A program made the translations under genes and the position numbers. The notes under the pieces are model-generated. The model saw only the letters and a program-made list of their open reading frames with translations, was not told the origin of the DNA and ran no database searches. This document shows, piece by piece, positions 1 through 8,273 of a stretch of DNA of 34,425 bases. The stretch is from Cryomorphaceae bacterium. GTDB taxonomy: Bacteria; Bacteroidota; Bacteroidia; Flavobacteriales_D; Crocinitomicaceae. Position 1 is the first letter of the stretch. The number at the start of each line of letters is the position of its first letter. The stretch lies in NCBI GenBank assembly GCA_027490665.1, contig JAIXXP010000100.1, forward strand, positions 1 through 34,425, written 5' to 3'.

Positions 1-380
1 AATTCTTCAATGACTACTTGGCGCTGGACCTCTAAACTTTTGGGTGTAAACGCCAAAGAAAGCATGCGGTCGCTTTCGAGCCATAGCGCGGTGTCGAGGT
101 TGTGTGCGGGCAGCACATCATAGTAGTTAGTGATGTCGTTGCTTGTAAAAGCATTGCTCTGGCCACCTGCAGCTTGCAAAGGCGCATCGAAGTCAGGGAT
201 GTGCACAGAGCCACCAAACATGAGATGCTCAAAAAGATGGGCAAAACCTGTTTGCTCCGGGTTTTCGTCGCGCGCACCGACGTCGTATACTAAATTGACT
301 ACGGCCATCGGCGTAGAAGGTTCTTTGTGAAACAAGACCCGCAAGCCGTTGTCTAGGGTAAAACGTTCAAAGTGAATCAT
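1..380 (-). CDS. M16 family zinc metalloprotease (insulinase/pitrilysin type), N-terminal part, cut by window edge
   Basis: Reading the minus strand from the ATG at 380-378 gives 126 codons with no stop before the window edge, so the gene continues to the left. The protein opens with FERFTLDNGLRVL, a typical M16 start. It carries the inverted zinc motif HLFEH at residues 48-52 (two His ligands and the catalytic Glu) and a VVIEE segment at 122-126 that supplies the distal Glu ligand expected about 75 residues later. No signal peptide is visible at this start, although many bacterial relatives are periplasmic. The ATG overlaps the TGA of the upstream flavoprotein gene (ATGA, 377-380), so the two are probably translationally coupled. 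Bacteroidota often carry two consecutive M16 genes, and the rest lies outside. The family is certain; the substrate is unknown. Confidence 0.9.
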   Translation of the reverse strand, partial: MIHFERFTLDNGLRVLFHKEPSTPMAVVNLVYDVGARDENPEQTGFAHLFEHLMFGGSVHIPDFDAPLQAAGGQSNAFTSNDITNYYDVLPAHNLDTALWLESDRMLSLAFTPKSLEVQRQVVIEE

Positions 381-1333
381 AGTTGAAAGGCAGTTTGGGC
401 CGCCAAAGCAGCGTTGAAATCGGTAATGAATTCTTGTACAATGTCGCCAGCGGGCATAATAGATTCGAAATTGCCGGCAATTTGCCCAATTTCGAGTTCT
501 CCGGCATGGAGGTCGCCCTCGAACATGCCTTTTTTGGCGCGGCCTCGGCCGAGTAGGGTGGCGAGCGCCTCGGCGCTCGCCCCGTTTTGATAGGCAGCCA
601 TGAGCTCCTCAAAAAACGGATTGCGCAACAAACGCACAGGCGTGAGTTCTTTGAGTGTGAGTAAAGTATCGCCTTCTTGGCTGGCGATGACGGCATTTTT
701 AAAGTTGGCGTGCGCGCTTGATTCAATAGAGGCCACAAAGCGGCTGCCTACTTGGGCGCCATCGGCGCCTAAATTCATGACGGCCAGCATGGCGCGTCCG
801 TCGCCGATGCCACCTGCAGCAATAAGCGGTATGCCAATTGCTTTGCGCACCATTGGGATCAAGCAAAGCGTGGTGGTTTCGTCGCGACCGTTGTGGCCGC
901 CGGCCTCAAAACCTTCAGCAACAACTGCATCGACCCCGGCGGCTTCGGCCTTAAGTGCAAACTTCACACTAGAGACCACATGCACCACCTTGATTCCCTC
1001 TTTGTGTAGGGTTTCCGTCCAGGTTTTAGGGTTGCCTGCACTTGTAAAAACAATAGGAACTTTGTGCTTGATAATTGTTGCAATATGAGCTTCAATATTC
1101 GGGTAGAGCAGCGGCAAATTGACACCAAATGGTTTGTTGGTGGCGGCCTTGCACTTTGCAATTTGTTCGTCTAGGACTTCAGGATACATAGAGCCAGCGC
1201 CTAAGAGGCCAAGCCCTCCTGCGTTAGAAACCGCAGCGGCGAGTTCCCAGCCGGCGCACCAAATCATACCACCTTGAATGATAGGGTACTTTATGCCTAG
1301 AAGTGAACAGATTTTATTTTCTGATGGATTCAT
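377..1333 (-). CDS. Nitronate monooxygenase / FabK-like FMN-dependent enzyme
   Basis: This 318-residue TIM-barrel flavoprotein belongs to the 2-nitropropane dioxygenase/FabK superfamily. Visible signatures are YPIIQGGMIW near the N-terminus, AAAVSNAGGLGLLG, the EGFEAGGHNG segment that contains the active-site His, and the FMN phosphate-binding stretch AAGGIGDGRAM followed by GADGAQVGSRF. Nitronate monooxygenases oxidise alkyl nitronates with O2; FabK reduces enoyl-ACP. The two are hard to separate by eye, so the exact substrate is left open. The start is taken at the ATG just upstream of the conserved ICSLLGIKYPII segment. A TAATTTTG box lies 16 bases upstream on the minus strand. The stop overlaps the next ATG (M16 protease), so the two genes form an operon. 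Confidence 0.85.
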   Translation of the reverse strand: MNPSENKICSLLGIKYPIIQGGMIWCAGWELAAAVSNAGGLGLLGAGSMYPEVLDEQIAKCKAATNKPFGVNLPLLYPNIEAHIATIIKHKVPIVFTSAGNPKTWTETLHKEGIKVVHVVSSVKFALKAEAAGVDAVVAEGFEAGGHNGRDETTTLCLIPMVRKAIGIPLIAAGGIGDGRAMLAVMNLGADGAQVGSRFVASIESSAHANFKNAVIASQEGDTLLTLKELTPVRLLRNPFFEELMAAYQNGASAEALATLLGRGRAKKGMFEGDLHAGELEIGQIAGNFESIMPAGDIVQEFITDFNAALAAQTAFQL

Positions 1334-1349
1334 ATAGAAATGCTTCTTA

Positions 1350-1357
1350 CAAAATTA
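1350..1357 (-). promoter_or_regulatory. Candidate -7 box (TAATTTTG) for the flavoprotein-protease operon
   Basis: On the minus strand TAATTTTG matches the Bacteroidota -7 consensus TAnnTTTG exactly and ends 16 bases before the ATG at 1333. No clear -33 TTG is present at the usual distance. Confidence 0.45.
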
Positions 1358-1368
1358 GTCGAAATGCT

Positions 1369-1376
1369 TAACTTAG
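1369..1376 (+). promoter_or_regulatory. Degenerate -7 box (TAACTTAG) for the large T9SS gene
   Basis: TAACTTAG differs from TAnnTTTG at one position and ends five bases before the preferred ATG at 1382. The same spacing recurs at five other genes in this window. It would make a divergent promoter pair with the box at 1350-1357. No -33 element is recognised. Confidence 0.3.
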
Positions 1377-1381
1377 CGAGG

Positions 1382-4300
1382 ATGAAGTTGACCTCGTATC
1401 AGATTTTATATTTATGTATTATAGGCCTATTCTTTGGCTTGCCGCTTCATGCGCAATTTCAGGGTCAAGAATTTGTTCAAAACAAAGGGCAATGGCCTTC
1501 AGATGTCCAGTTTATGGCCAAAGAAGGCGCTGCCAAAGTTTGGATGGGTACCGATCGTTTTTTGTTTCAACTCACCGACTATTCCCCCTTAGAAAAGGCG
1601 CACCACGAACACCTCCAAATTGACACCCCAAGCCTGGTGTCTAAGCTAGTAGAACAGCGCTTTATTGGCATAAATCCTACTGCTTCGATCAGTGGTTTAG
1701 AGCCGCGTGCCCACACCTACAACTTCTTCTTGGGTAAAGATCAAAACAAATGGGCTAGTTCTGTTTCGGCTTTTCAAGAAGTAAACTATCAAAATTATTA
1801 TCCAGGCATCGATTTAAATTGGCAATATGAAAGCGGCCATTATAAATATGCTTTTATTGTTTCACCTGGTGCTCAAGTCAATCAAATCCAATGGCAATAT
1901 AGTGGAGCTCAGGAGGTCAGTATCAAAAAGGGTGTGTTGTACATGAAAACAACAATTGGTGAAATCAGAGAAGAGCGCCCTTATGCTTACCAGGAAATTA
2001 AAGGGCAAAGAAAAGAAATCACTTGTACTTATCGTCAACAAAACAACGGCACTTTTCAATATGAGTTAGGAGCCTACGACTCCAATTATCCGTTAGTCAT
2101 CGATCCTGTTTTAGTCTTCGCCACCTACAACGGCGCTATTTCAGACAACTTCGGCATGACTGCCACTTATGGCAATGATGGTTCTGCCTATTCAGCTGGG
2201 GTAGTTTATGGAAATAATTTCCCCTTACCAAGTTTGGCAAGTTTCGATGTCACCTCTAATTTCACTGCGGTTGCCGGTACCTACGGGGTAACCGATGTGT
2301 TCATGACCCGCTTTGCATCCAACGGAAGCACCATGCTTTGGTCAAGCTTTTTGGGCGGCGGCGACAACCTTCAAGGCACCGAAACGGCGCATAGCCTCAT
2401 TTGTGACTCACTGAACAACCTTTATCTTTTTGGTGCAACTTCTAGTCTGGATTTCCCCGTTACAGTCGGGGCCTTGCAGGCAACTCATGCCGGTGGCACC
2501 GCTAATACCAATTTCTTTTACAACGGTATTTATTTTGGTGCTCAGGGTTCTGATCTATTTGTTTCAAAGCTGAGTGCAAATGGGCAAAATCTATTGGCAA
2601 GTACATATGTGGGCGGTTCTGCTAATGATGGCGTCAATTATAGAGCGCTAGGACTTCCGTATAATTCTGTTTCTGCATATGATTCATTAACAACAAATTA
2701 TGGAGATCAATTTAGAGGAGAGATTTACATAGAAAATAATGGTTCTGTGCTGGTAGCAAGTTGTACGCGCTCGGCAAACTTTCCGCTACAAAGTCCTTTT
2801 CAAGCAGCTAAAGGCACAGGGCAAGACGCTGTTGTATTTCGTTTGAACCCAACTTTTTCAGCACTTGAATTTTCCTCATTTTACGGAGGTAACAAAGACG
2901 ATGCTGCCTATTCAATCAAGACTGACACGCTGGGTGCTATTGTATTTGCGGGAGGTACGGGGTCAAATAACCTTTCGGGAACAACTGGTGGGTATCAGAG
3001 TACTTACAACGGCGGTAAAACCGATGGTTTTGTCGTGAAGCTCAACGCTGCAGGTACCGCCATTCAGAAAGCGAGCTACGTTGGAACTTCCAATTACGAC
3101 CAAGTCTTTTTTGTGGAAATCGACCGCAATAACCAGGTGTTCTTGCTGGGGCAGGCGGTTGGCGGCGGTTTTGTGGTGAACAACGCGCCTTACAGCAATC
3201 CTGGTAGCAGTCAGTTTGTCTTGAAACTCAATGCTGGCCTCACTACCAATTTAGCTTCAACAGTAATTGGCAACGGCAATAGCCAGATCAATATCTCGCC
3301 TGCTGCATTTTTGGTTGATATCTGTGGCAATGTGTATATTTCGGGTTGGGGAGCTAACATTCTGCAGTCAACACCATTGAGTGGCATGCCAATTTCTGCC
3401 AATGCTTTTCAATCCACCACTTCGGGTTTTGATTTTTACCTAATGGTACTTCAGAATAACTTCAATGGCCTGCTGTACGGTTCTTATCTCGGCGGAGCCA
3501 TTGCCCAAGAACACGTCGATGGCGGCACTTCTCGTTTTGATAAAAATGGGGTGGTGTATCAGTCCGTTTGTGGGGGTTGTGGCGGGCATTCAGATTTCCC
3601 GACTTCGCAAGGTACGTGGTCTAATACCAATAATAGTTCTAATTGCAATAACTTGGTCTTTAAGTTTGATTTTCAGCTTATTCCGACGGCGGAATTCACC
3701 AGTTCTAACGTCCAAGGTTGCGAAGATTTAAGTGTGAATTTTCAGAACACCTCCGCCCAATGGGACTCCTATCTCTGGGATTTCGGCAATGGTGATACCA
3801 CGAGTGTTGTTTTTAATCCGACGGTAGTATATTCCAATCCAGGAGTTTACGAGGTAATGTTATATGTAACAGACAGCGTTTGCCTCATTACCGATACCGC
3901 CCAAATTCAGATCCTTGTTTTGGATTCTATATTCCTGAATTTGAACGATACAATTAGCCTTTGCAGTTCTTTTCCTTTTACTTTAAATGCAGTAACTCAA
4001 GGAACTGCAAATCAATTTATTTGGTCTCAGCAAAACAACCTTTCCAATCCACTCAATGCACTGCAAGATTCAAGTATTGTGGTAGTGCAAGGCGGTTGGT
4101 ATTTTTGTCAAGCGAGCAACGGTTTTTGCAGTGCATTTGATTCTGTTTTTGTGGCTTTTGATATCCCACTCAATGCCTCCTTTACCAGCTCAGACACCAT
4201 CGGTTGTGCCCCGCTAAGCATCGTGCTCAACAACTCTTCTACGCTAACAAGTTCATTTGTTTGGGACTTTGGAAATGGTACGTTGGATAGCACTAATTTT

Positions 4301-5422
4301 GAACCATCCATCAGTTATACTCAGCCCGGAACCTATCAAATAACCCTGACCATTGCCGATTCCATTTGCTTGGGTACAGATCAAATGAGTCTTCAAATTA
4401 CTGTTGGCCCGGCGCTAAATGTGGCAGCTCCAGCGGATATCTTTTTGTGTACATCTTCAGATACCACCCTTATTCCGCTCATCAGTGGCGCTCCTTCTGA
4501 GGTCATTTGGTCGAGCTCGATACAATTTCAGGACACACTCAACCTCAACAACAACCCCAACTTAGAACTCCTCGATCCACAAACAGGCTGGTATTACATT
4601 CAAGTGTCCTCCGCTTATTGCTCGGCGGCAGATAGCCTTCAATTGACAATAGCGGCTGATTCTATAGCCATTTCAGGTCCGAATCTGGTATGCGCTCAAG
4701 CATCGTTCAATTTAACGCTTATTGGTGCAGCCAACGCGCAAAGTATCCAATGGAGCCCCGCAAATATCATTTCAGGTGCAAGTACCTTGCCCACGGCAAG
4801 TGTGTCATTATCTGCCAGTCAGTACATATATGTGGAGGTCTTGACAGCCCAAAATTGTGTTTTACAAGATTCCATCTTCGTGAATGTTTCTCCGCTCAAT
4901 CCGCTTGCGGTTGTCGCTAGTGCAAATCCGTATATCATTTTACCCAATGCAAGTACACAGCTTACGGGTCTTCCTATCGGAGCCTTCTCCTATTCCTGGA
5001 CGCCCACAACTGGGCTTTCTAATTCTTTTATTTCCAATCCACAAGCTACTCTTGAACAATCAACACTGTTTACATTAACAGTTTCAGATGGTTTGTGTAG
5101 TGGCTCAGATACCGTTCTGATCAAAGTATACGATAGCATTTGTGCTTCGCCGTTTGTTTTCATTCCGAATGCCTTTTCGCCCAATAAAGATGGAAACAAC
5201 GATAAGCTTTATGTGAGGGGCCCCTTCATAGAAAGTTTTGTTTTTAGAGTATATGACCGCTGGGGCGAGCTCGTGTGGGAAACCACCAATCTTACTGAGG
5301 GTTGGGATGGCACCTTCCGCGGCAAACTCCTCGACCCGGATGTCTACGACTACTATTTGCAAGCAACTTGTGTCGGTGGCTTAGAAAACATCATCAAAGG
5401 AAACGTAACACTCATTAGATAA
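1382..5422 (+). CDS. Large T9SS type B protein with SBBP-like repeats, PKD domains and gliding-motility C-terminal domain
   Basis: The protein has 1346 residues when started at the ATG at 1382. That start gives a clean signal peptide (MKLTSYQILYLCIIGLFFG, ending LHAQ). An ATG at 1340 would add 14 residues before it and is less likely. From about residue 30, FVQNKGQWPSDVQF begins the N-terminal domain that usually precedes SBBP repeats. Residues ~250-760 repeat motifs of the kind STYVGGSAND and SSFYGGNKDD, which predicts a beta-propeller. Two PKD domains follow (~770-846 and ~930-1008, core WDFGNG), then Ig-like segments. The last ~87 residues (FIPNAFSPNKDGNND, YDRWGELVWE, GWDGTFRG) are the CHU_C/gliding-motility-associated type B sorting domain. 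The protein is therefore probably exported by T9SS and attached to or released from the surface. Adhesion is a guess. The M42 peptidase gene follows 4 bases later. Confidence 0.9.
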   Translation: MKLTSYQILYLCIIGLFFGLPLHAQFQGQEFVQNKGQWPSDVQFMAKEGAAKVWMGTDRFLFQLTDYSPLEKAHHEHLQIDTPSLVSKLVEQRFIGINPTASISGLEPRAHTYNFFLGKDQNKWASSVSAFQEVNYQNYYPGIDLNWQYESGHYKYAFIVSPGAQVNQIQWQYSGAQEVSIKKGVLYMKTTIGEIREERPYAYQEIKGQRKEITCTYRQQNNGTFQYELGAYDSNYPLVIDPVLVFATYNGAISDNFGMTATYGNDGSAYSAGVVYGNNFPLPSLASFDVTSNFTAVAGTYGVTDVFMTRFASNGSTMLWSSFLGGGDNLQGTETAHSLICDSLNNLYLFGATSSLDFPVTVGALQATHAGGTANTNFFYNGIYFGAQGSDLFVSKLSANGQNLLASTYVGGSANDGVNYRALGLPYNSVSAYDSLTTNYGDQFRGEIYIENNGSVLVASCTRSANFPLQSPFQAAKGTGQDAVVFRLNPTFSALEFSSFYGGNKDDAAYSIKTDTLGAIVFAGGTGSNNLSGTTGGYQSTYNGGKTDGFVVKLNAAGTAIQKASYVGTSNYDQVFFVEIDRNNQVFLLGQAVGGGFVVNNAPYSNPGSSQFVLKLNAGLTTNLASTVIGNGNSQINISPAAFLVDICGNVYISGWGANILQSTPLSGMPISANAFQSTTSGFDFYLMVLQNNFNGLLYGSYLGGAIAQEHVDGGTSRFDKNGVVYQSVCGGCGGHSDFPTSQGTWSNTNNSSNCNNLVFKFDFQLIPTAEFTSSNVQGCEDLSVNFQNTSAQWDSYLWDFGNGDTTSVVFNPTVVYSNPGVYEVMLYVTDSVCLITDTAQIQILVLDSIFLNLNDTISLCSSFPFTLNAVTQGTANQFIWSQQNNLSNPLNALQDSSIVVVQGGWYFCQASNGFCSAFDSVFVAFDIPLNASFTSSDTIGCAPLSIVLNNSSTLTSSFVWDFGNGTLDSTNFEPSISYTQPGTYQITLTIADSICLGTDQMSLQITVGPALNVAAPADIFLCTSSDTTLIPLISGAPSEVIWSSSIQFQDTLNLNNNPNLELLDPQTGWYYIQVSSAYCSAADSLQLTIAADSIAISGPNLVCAQASFNLTLIGAANAQSIQWSPANIISGASTLPTASVSLSASQYIYVEVLTAQNCVLQDSIFVNVSPLNPLAVVASANPYIILPNASTQLTGLPIGAFSYSWTPTTGLSNSFISNPQATLEQSTLFTLTVSDGLCSGSDTVLIKVYDSICASPFVFIPNAFSPNKDGNNDKLYVRGPFIESFVFRVYDRWGELVWETTNLTEGWDGTFRGKLLDPDVYDYYLQATCVGGLENIIKGNVTLIR

Positions 5423-5426
5423 AACC

Positions 5427-6506
5427 ATGAAAAAAATCATTACGCCAAAATCGGAAAAGTTTTTAGAATCATATCTCAATAATGCCAGCCCAACAGGTTT
5501 TGAAACCTCAGGCCAACAAATGTGGCTAGACTACATCAAGCCCTATACGGATGAATACATCACCGATGCCTATGGTTCGGCAGCGGCAATCATCAATCCG
5601 GGGCAGCCATTTAAAGTGGTGATTGAAGCCCACGCAGACGAAATTTCTTGGTTTGTGCATTACATCACCAAAGATGGTTTTATTTATTTGCGCCGCAATG
5701 GTGGCTCTGACCACATGATTGCCCCTTCAAAACGCGTCAATATCCATACCGACAAAGGGCCAGTAAAGGCAGTTTTTGGTTGGCCAGCAATCCACATGCG
5801 TCAACAAAAAGAGGAAACGCCAAGCATGAAAAACATCTTTCTTGATTGCGGTTGTGCGTCTAAAGAAGAAGTAGAAGCGCTGGGTATTCACGTAGGTTGT
5901 GTAGCTACTTTTGAAGATGAATTCATGGTGCTCAACAAAAACAAATACGTTGGCCGCGCGCTAGACAACCGCGTGGGAGGTTTCATGATTGCCGAGGTAG
6001 CGCGCTTGCTCAAAGAGCAAAAGAAAAAATTGCCATTTAGCCTGTATATCGTCAATTCGGTACAAGAAGAAATCGGTTTGCGCGGCGCCGAAATGATGGC
6101 CCACCGCATCAAGCCAGATGTTGCGATCATCACTGATGTGTGCCACGACACCGCCACACCAATGGTTGATAAAATTGAAAATGGCGACCAACAAAGCGGA
6201 AAAGGCCCCGTACTTACGTATGGCCCCGCTGTTCAAAATAACTTATTGCGTTTCATTATTGACGCCGCCAATGCCGATAAAATTCCTTTTCAACGCGCTG
6301 CAGTTTCGCGCTCTACAGGTACGGACACCGACGCTTTTGCCTATTCAAATGAGGGGGTAAGTTCTGCACTTATTTCGCTGCCACTGCGCTACATGCACAC
6401 AACCGTAGAAATGGTCCAAAAAGAAGACGTAGAAAATTGTATCCGCCTTATTTACGCAGCATTAATTCGCCTAGAAGCGGGTCAAGATTTCAGAACAATC
6501 AAGTAG
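5427..6506 (+). CDS. M42 family metallopeptidase (glutamyl aminopeptidase / CelM-like)
   Basis: This cytosolic-type dinuclear metal aminopeptidase has 359 residues, the usual family length. All expected metal and catalytic residues are visible: His69 in EAHADEI with Asp71, Asp180 in RALDNRVGG, Glu214-Glu215 in SVQEEIGLRGAE (general base and ligand), Asp237 in ITDVCHD, and His324 in LRYMHTTVE. Members form large dodecameric shells that trim short peptides, often from acidic or hydrophobic N-termini; the specificity here is not predictable. There is no signal peptide. The ATG lies 4 bases after the stop of the T9SS gene, so co-transcription is likely, though no functional link is obvious. Confidence 0.93.
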   Translation: MKKIITPKSEKFLESYLNNASPTGFETSGQQMWLDYIKPYTDEYITDAYGSAAAIINPGQPFKVVIEAHADEISWFVHYITKDGFIYLRRNGGSDHMIAPSKRVNIHTDKGPVKAVFGWPAIHMRQQKEETPSMKNIFLDCGCASKEEVEALGIHVGCVATFEDEFMVLNKNKYVGRALDNRVGGFMIAEVARLLKEQKKKLPFSLYIVNSVQEEIGLRGAEMMAHRIKPDVAIITDVCHDTATPMVDKIENGDQQSGKGPVLTYGPAVQNNLLRFIIDAANADKIPFQRAAVSRSTGTDTDAFAYSNEGVSSALISLPLRYMHTTVEMVQKEDVENCIRLIYAALIRLEAGQDFRTIK

Positions 6507-6512
6507 TTTCAA

Positions 6513-6531
6513 AGATTGTTGCGTTCAATCT
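6513..6531. terminator. Weak hairpin between convergent genes
   Basis: AGATTG at 6513-6518 pairs with CAATCT at 6526-6531 around a 7-base loop, in the 33-base gap between the converging M42 and S4 genes. No strong T-tract follows on either strand, so termination activity is uncertain. Confidence 0.3.
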
Positions 6532-6539
6532 AGTCTGAA

Positions 6540-6746
6540 TTAGACCAACTTGATTTGAAGGTCGTCTATTTCGATGAGATCGCCAATAATGAGTTTGGCG
6601 CGCTTGCGCAGCTCTACTTCACCATTTCTGAGTACGTAACCTTCTTCCACAATTGCTTTGGCATGCCCGCCTGTTTCGGCAATTCCGAGCGCTTTGAGTG
6701 AGCCAATGAGGTCGATATCCGGGCCGTTGATTTGAAATTCTTGCAT
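6540..6746 (-). CDS. Small S4-domain RNA-binding protein (YbcJ-like)
   Basis: This 68-residue protein consists almost entirely of one S4 RNA-binding fold: IDLIGSLKALGIAETGGHAK, then VEEGYVLRNGEVELRKRAKL and a C-terminal strand, GDLIEID. The pattern of helix, G-G turn, basic loop and strand matches the stand-alone S4 family that includes YbcJ and YaaA. The RNA target is unknown. Its ATG starts one base after the folD stop on the same strand, so it is co-transcribed and probably translated by reinitiation. S4 proteins of this size are found beside folD in other genomes, to my recollection, but that is not proved here. Confidence 0.85.
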   Translation of the reverse strand: MQEFQINGPDIDLIGSLKALGIAETGGHAKAIVEEGYVLRNGEVELRKRAKLIIGDLIEIDDLQIKLV

Positions 6747-6747
6747 C

Positions 6748-7626
6748 TTATTTGCCTTTGAGTTCCATGGCCTTGAGTGTGTTCATCATCAAGGATGCAA
6801 TTGTCATGGGGCCAACACCACCTGGCACAGGCGTGATGAAACTTGCTTTTGGTGCTACTTCATCAAATTTGACATCCCCAACGAGTCTCCAACCGCGCTC
6901 GCGGCTTGTGTCGTCTACGCGTGTGGTTCCTACATCGATGATGACAACACCATCTTTGACCATATTGGCGGTTACAAAATTAGGCTTACCAATTGCCGCA
7001 ATGATGATGTCTGCATCTTGGCAAAGGGCTTTGAGGTTGCGTGTTTTGGAGTGTGCCAATGTTACCGTGCAATTACCAGGGTTGCTGTTTCTGCCCAGCA
7101 TTATAGAAAGTGGCGTTCCTACAATATTGCTGCGGCCAATAATGACGCAGTTTTTACCTTCGGTAGGGATGTCGTTGCGGCGCATGAGTTCTAAAATACC
7201 AGCTGGTGTGGCAGGTAAAAAACCTGGAAGGTTCAAAATCATGTTGCCAATATTGCGCGGATGAAAGCCGTCTACGTCTTTTTTAGGGTCGATGGCTTGC
7301 GTAATTTTGAGTTCGTCTATGTGTTTTGGAAGTGGTAATTGAACAATAAAGCCATCTATGCTGCGGTCTTGGTTGAGGCTTTCTACTTTTTCAAGTAGGA
7401 TGTCTTCGGGTACTGTTTCGTCGTAACGAATGAGCGTACTTTCAAAGCCAATAGCCTCGCAAGCCTTTACTTTAGAGGTGACATAAGAAACAGATCCGCC
7501 GTCGTTGCCTACCAAAATTGCTGCTAAATGAGGTATTTTTTGACCAGCTTGCTTGCGCAGTTGTACTGCTGCTTTTAATTCTTCTTGAATTTGAGCTGCA
7601 GTGGCTCTTCCGTCGAGTAATTTCAT
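6748..7626 (-). CDS. folD: Bifunctional methylenetetrahydrofolate dehydrogenase / methenyltetrahydrofolate cyclohydrolase
   Basis: FolD interconverts 5,10-methylene-, 5,10-methenyl- and 10-formyl-tetrahydrofolate in the cytosol, supplying one-carbon units for purines and formyl-Met-tRNA. The 292-residue length is normal. Visible signatures are Y48-V-T-S-K52 (catalytic Tyr and Lys), [10 protein letters not shown], the NADP-binding [22 protein letters not shown] and the family fingerprint [11 protein letters not shown] near the C-terminus. The start is the ATG at 7626 ([10 protein letters not shown]); an upstream in-frame ATG at 7650 would add eight residues and lies beyond a strong promoter box. 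The likely promoter is TTTG-N19-TATCTTTG at 7670-7640. The S4 gene follows one base after the stop. Confidence 0.96.
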   Translation of the reverse strand: MKLLDGRATAAQIQEELKAAVQLRKQAGQKIPHLAAILVGNDGGSVSYVTSKVKACEAIGFESTLIRYDETVPEDILLEKVESLNQDRSIDGFIVQLPLPKHIDELKITQAIDPKKDVDGFHPRNIGNMILNLPGFLPATPAGILELMRRNDIPTEGKNCVIIGRSNIVGTPLSIMLGRNSNPGNCTVTLAHSKTRNLKALCQDADIIIAAIGKPNFVTANMVKDGVVIIDVGTTRVDDTSRERGWRLVGDVKFDEVAPKASFITPVPGGVGPMTIASLMMNTLKAMELKGK

Positions 7627-7639
7627 GCCTAATTTTTTG

Positions 7640-7670
7640 CAAAGATACAAAGAAGCGCGGTGGCTGCAAA
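7640..7670 (-). promoter_or_regulatory. Promoter of folD: TTTG-N19-TATCTTTG
   Basis: On the minus strand TTTG (7670-7667) and TATCTTTG (7647-7640) are separated by 19 bases, matching the Bacteroidota -33/-7 consensus in both sequence and spacing. The -7 box ends 13 bases before the folD ATG. Its -7 box forms a 9-base inverted repeat with the opposing box at 7675-7683. Confidence 0.6.
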
Positions 7671-7675
7671 TGCCG

Positions 7676-7683
7676 TATCTTTG
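7676..7683 (+). promoter_or_regulatory. -7 box (TATCTTTG) of the exported-protein/bshA/elbB/meaB unit
   Basis: TATCTTTG matches TAnnTTTG exactly and ends five bases before the ATG at 7689. No good -33 TTG is found at 17-21 bases. GTATCTTTG here mirrors CAAAGATAC at 7640-7648. Confidence 0.5.
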
Positions 7684-7688
7684 TACAA

Positions 7689-8273
7689 ATGATACAAATG
7701 AAAAAGATCATCCTTTTCTTCGCATTTATCGCTGTAAGCCATGCCAATGCGCAGCTGAGCTATATGGGTTCCGAACTCGGTCTCGAACCCTACATCGGTT
7801 TCTCTAATATGGGCGGTGCCGTAGGCGGTGAACTCAAGTTTGCAGCTAGGCTTTCAGACAATTTATTGGTGGGGCCCTCTTGTCGTGTTCAGCACACATG
7901 GGCTAATAACTTAGGTATGCAAAGTCAAATGACAACCTGGGGCGGTGGCGTTTTTGCCCACTACCGCTATCAAGAGGTGGTCTTTGGAGGCGTGGAGTTC
8001 CAATACCTCAAAAGCCCGTTTAGTTTTGTAAATCCTTTAGAAGTAGTTAGGCCGTGGTCGCCAACACTCATGGTGGGTGGGGGTTTTTACCTTAAGCTTG
8101 GCGAAAAAGTGCGTTTGAATGCCGCTTTGTTTTACGATGTCATCAATGCGTCAAATAGTCCATTTAGAAGCAGTTATTCCTTTAAAATTAAAAATGAATT
8201 TGGTCAGGTTGTACGCATCTTACCCATCATTTACCGACTCACATTTTTTATACCACTAGATTCCCAAGAATGA
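7689..8273 (+). CDS. Small exported protein of unknown function, probable beta-rich outer-membrane type
   Basis: I do not recognise a family. The 194-residue product begins [22 protein letters not shown], a signal peptide with probable cleavage after the Ala-Asn-Ala-Gln region. The mature part alternates Gly/aromatic strands ([53 protein letters not shown]), as in small outer-membrane beta-barrels. A start at the second ATG (7698, MKKIIL) is equally possible. The first is listed because the promoter box sits directly in front of it. The TGA overlaps the bshA ATG (8270-8273), so it is translationally coupled to a cytosolic thiol-biosynthesis gene with no obvious functional link. Confidence 0.75.
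   Translation: MIQMKKIILFFAFIAVSHANAQLSYMGSELGLEPYIGFSNMGGAVGGELKFAARLSDNLLVGPSCRVQHTWANNLGMQSQMTTWGGGVFAHYRYQEVVFGGVEFQYLKSPFSFVNPLEVVRPWSPTLMVGGGFYLKLGEKVRLNAALFYDVINASNSPFRSSYSFKIKNEFGQVVRILPIIYRLTFFIPLDSQE

Noticed and set aside
600-1088. 162-codon plus-strand open frame opposite the flavoprotein gene
   Set aside because: Composition is typical of an antisense shadow, and the minus-strand gene has complete family motifs.
377-1333. Firm assignment as enoyl-ACP reductase FabK
   Set aside because: Motifs are shared with nitronate monooxygenases and no fatty-acid gene is nearby, so the call is left at superfamily level.
7518-7688. Upstream extension of the small exported protein into folD
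   Set aside because: It would place about 57 residues before a clear signal peptide and cross the divergent promoter.
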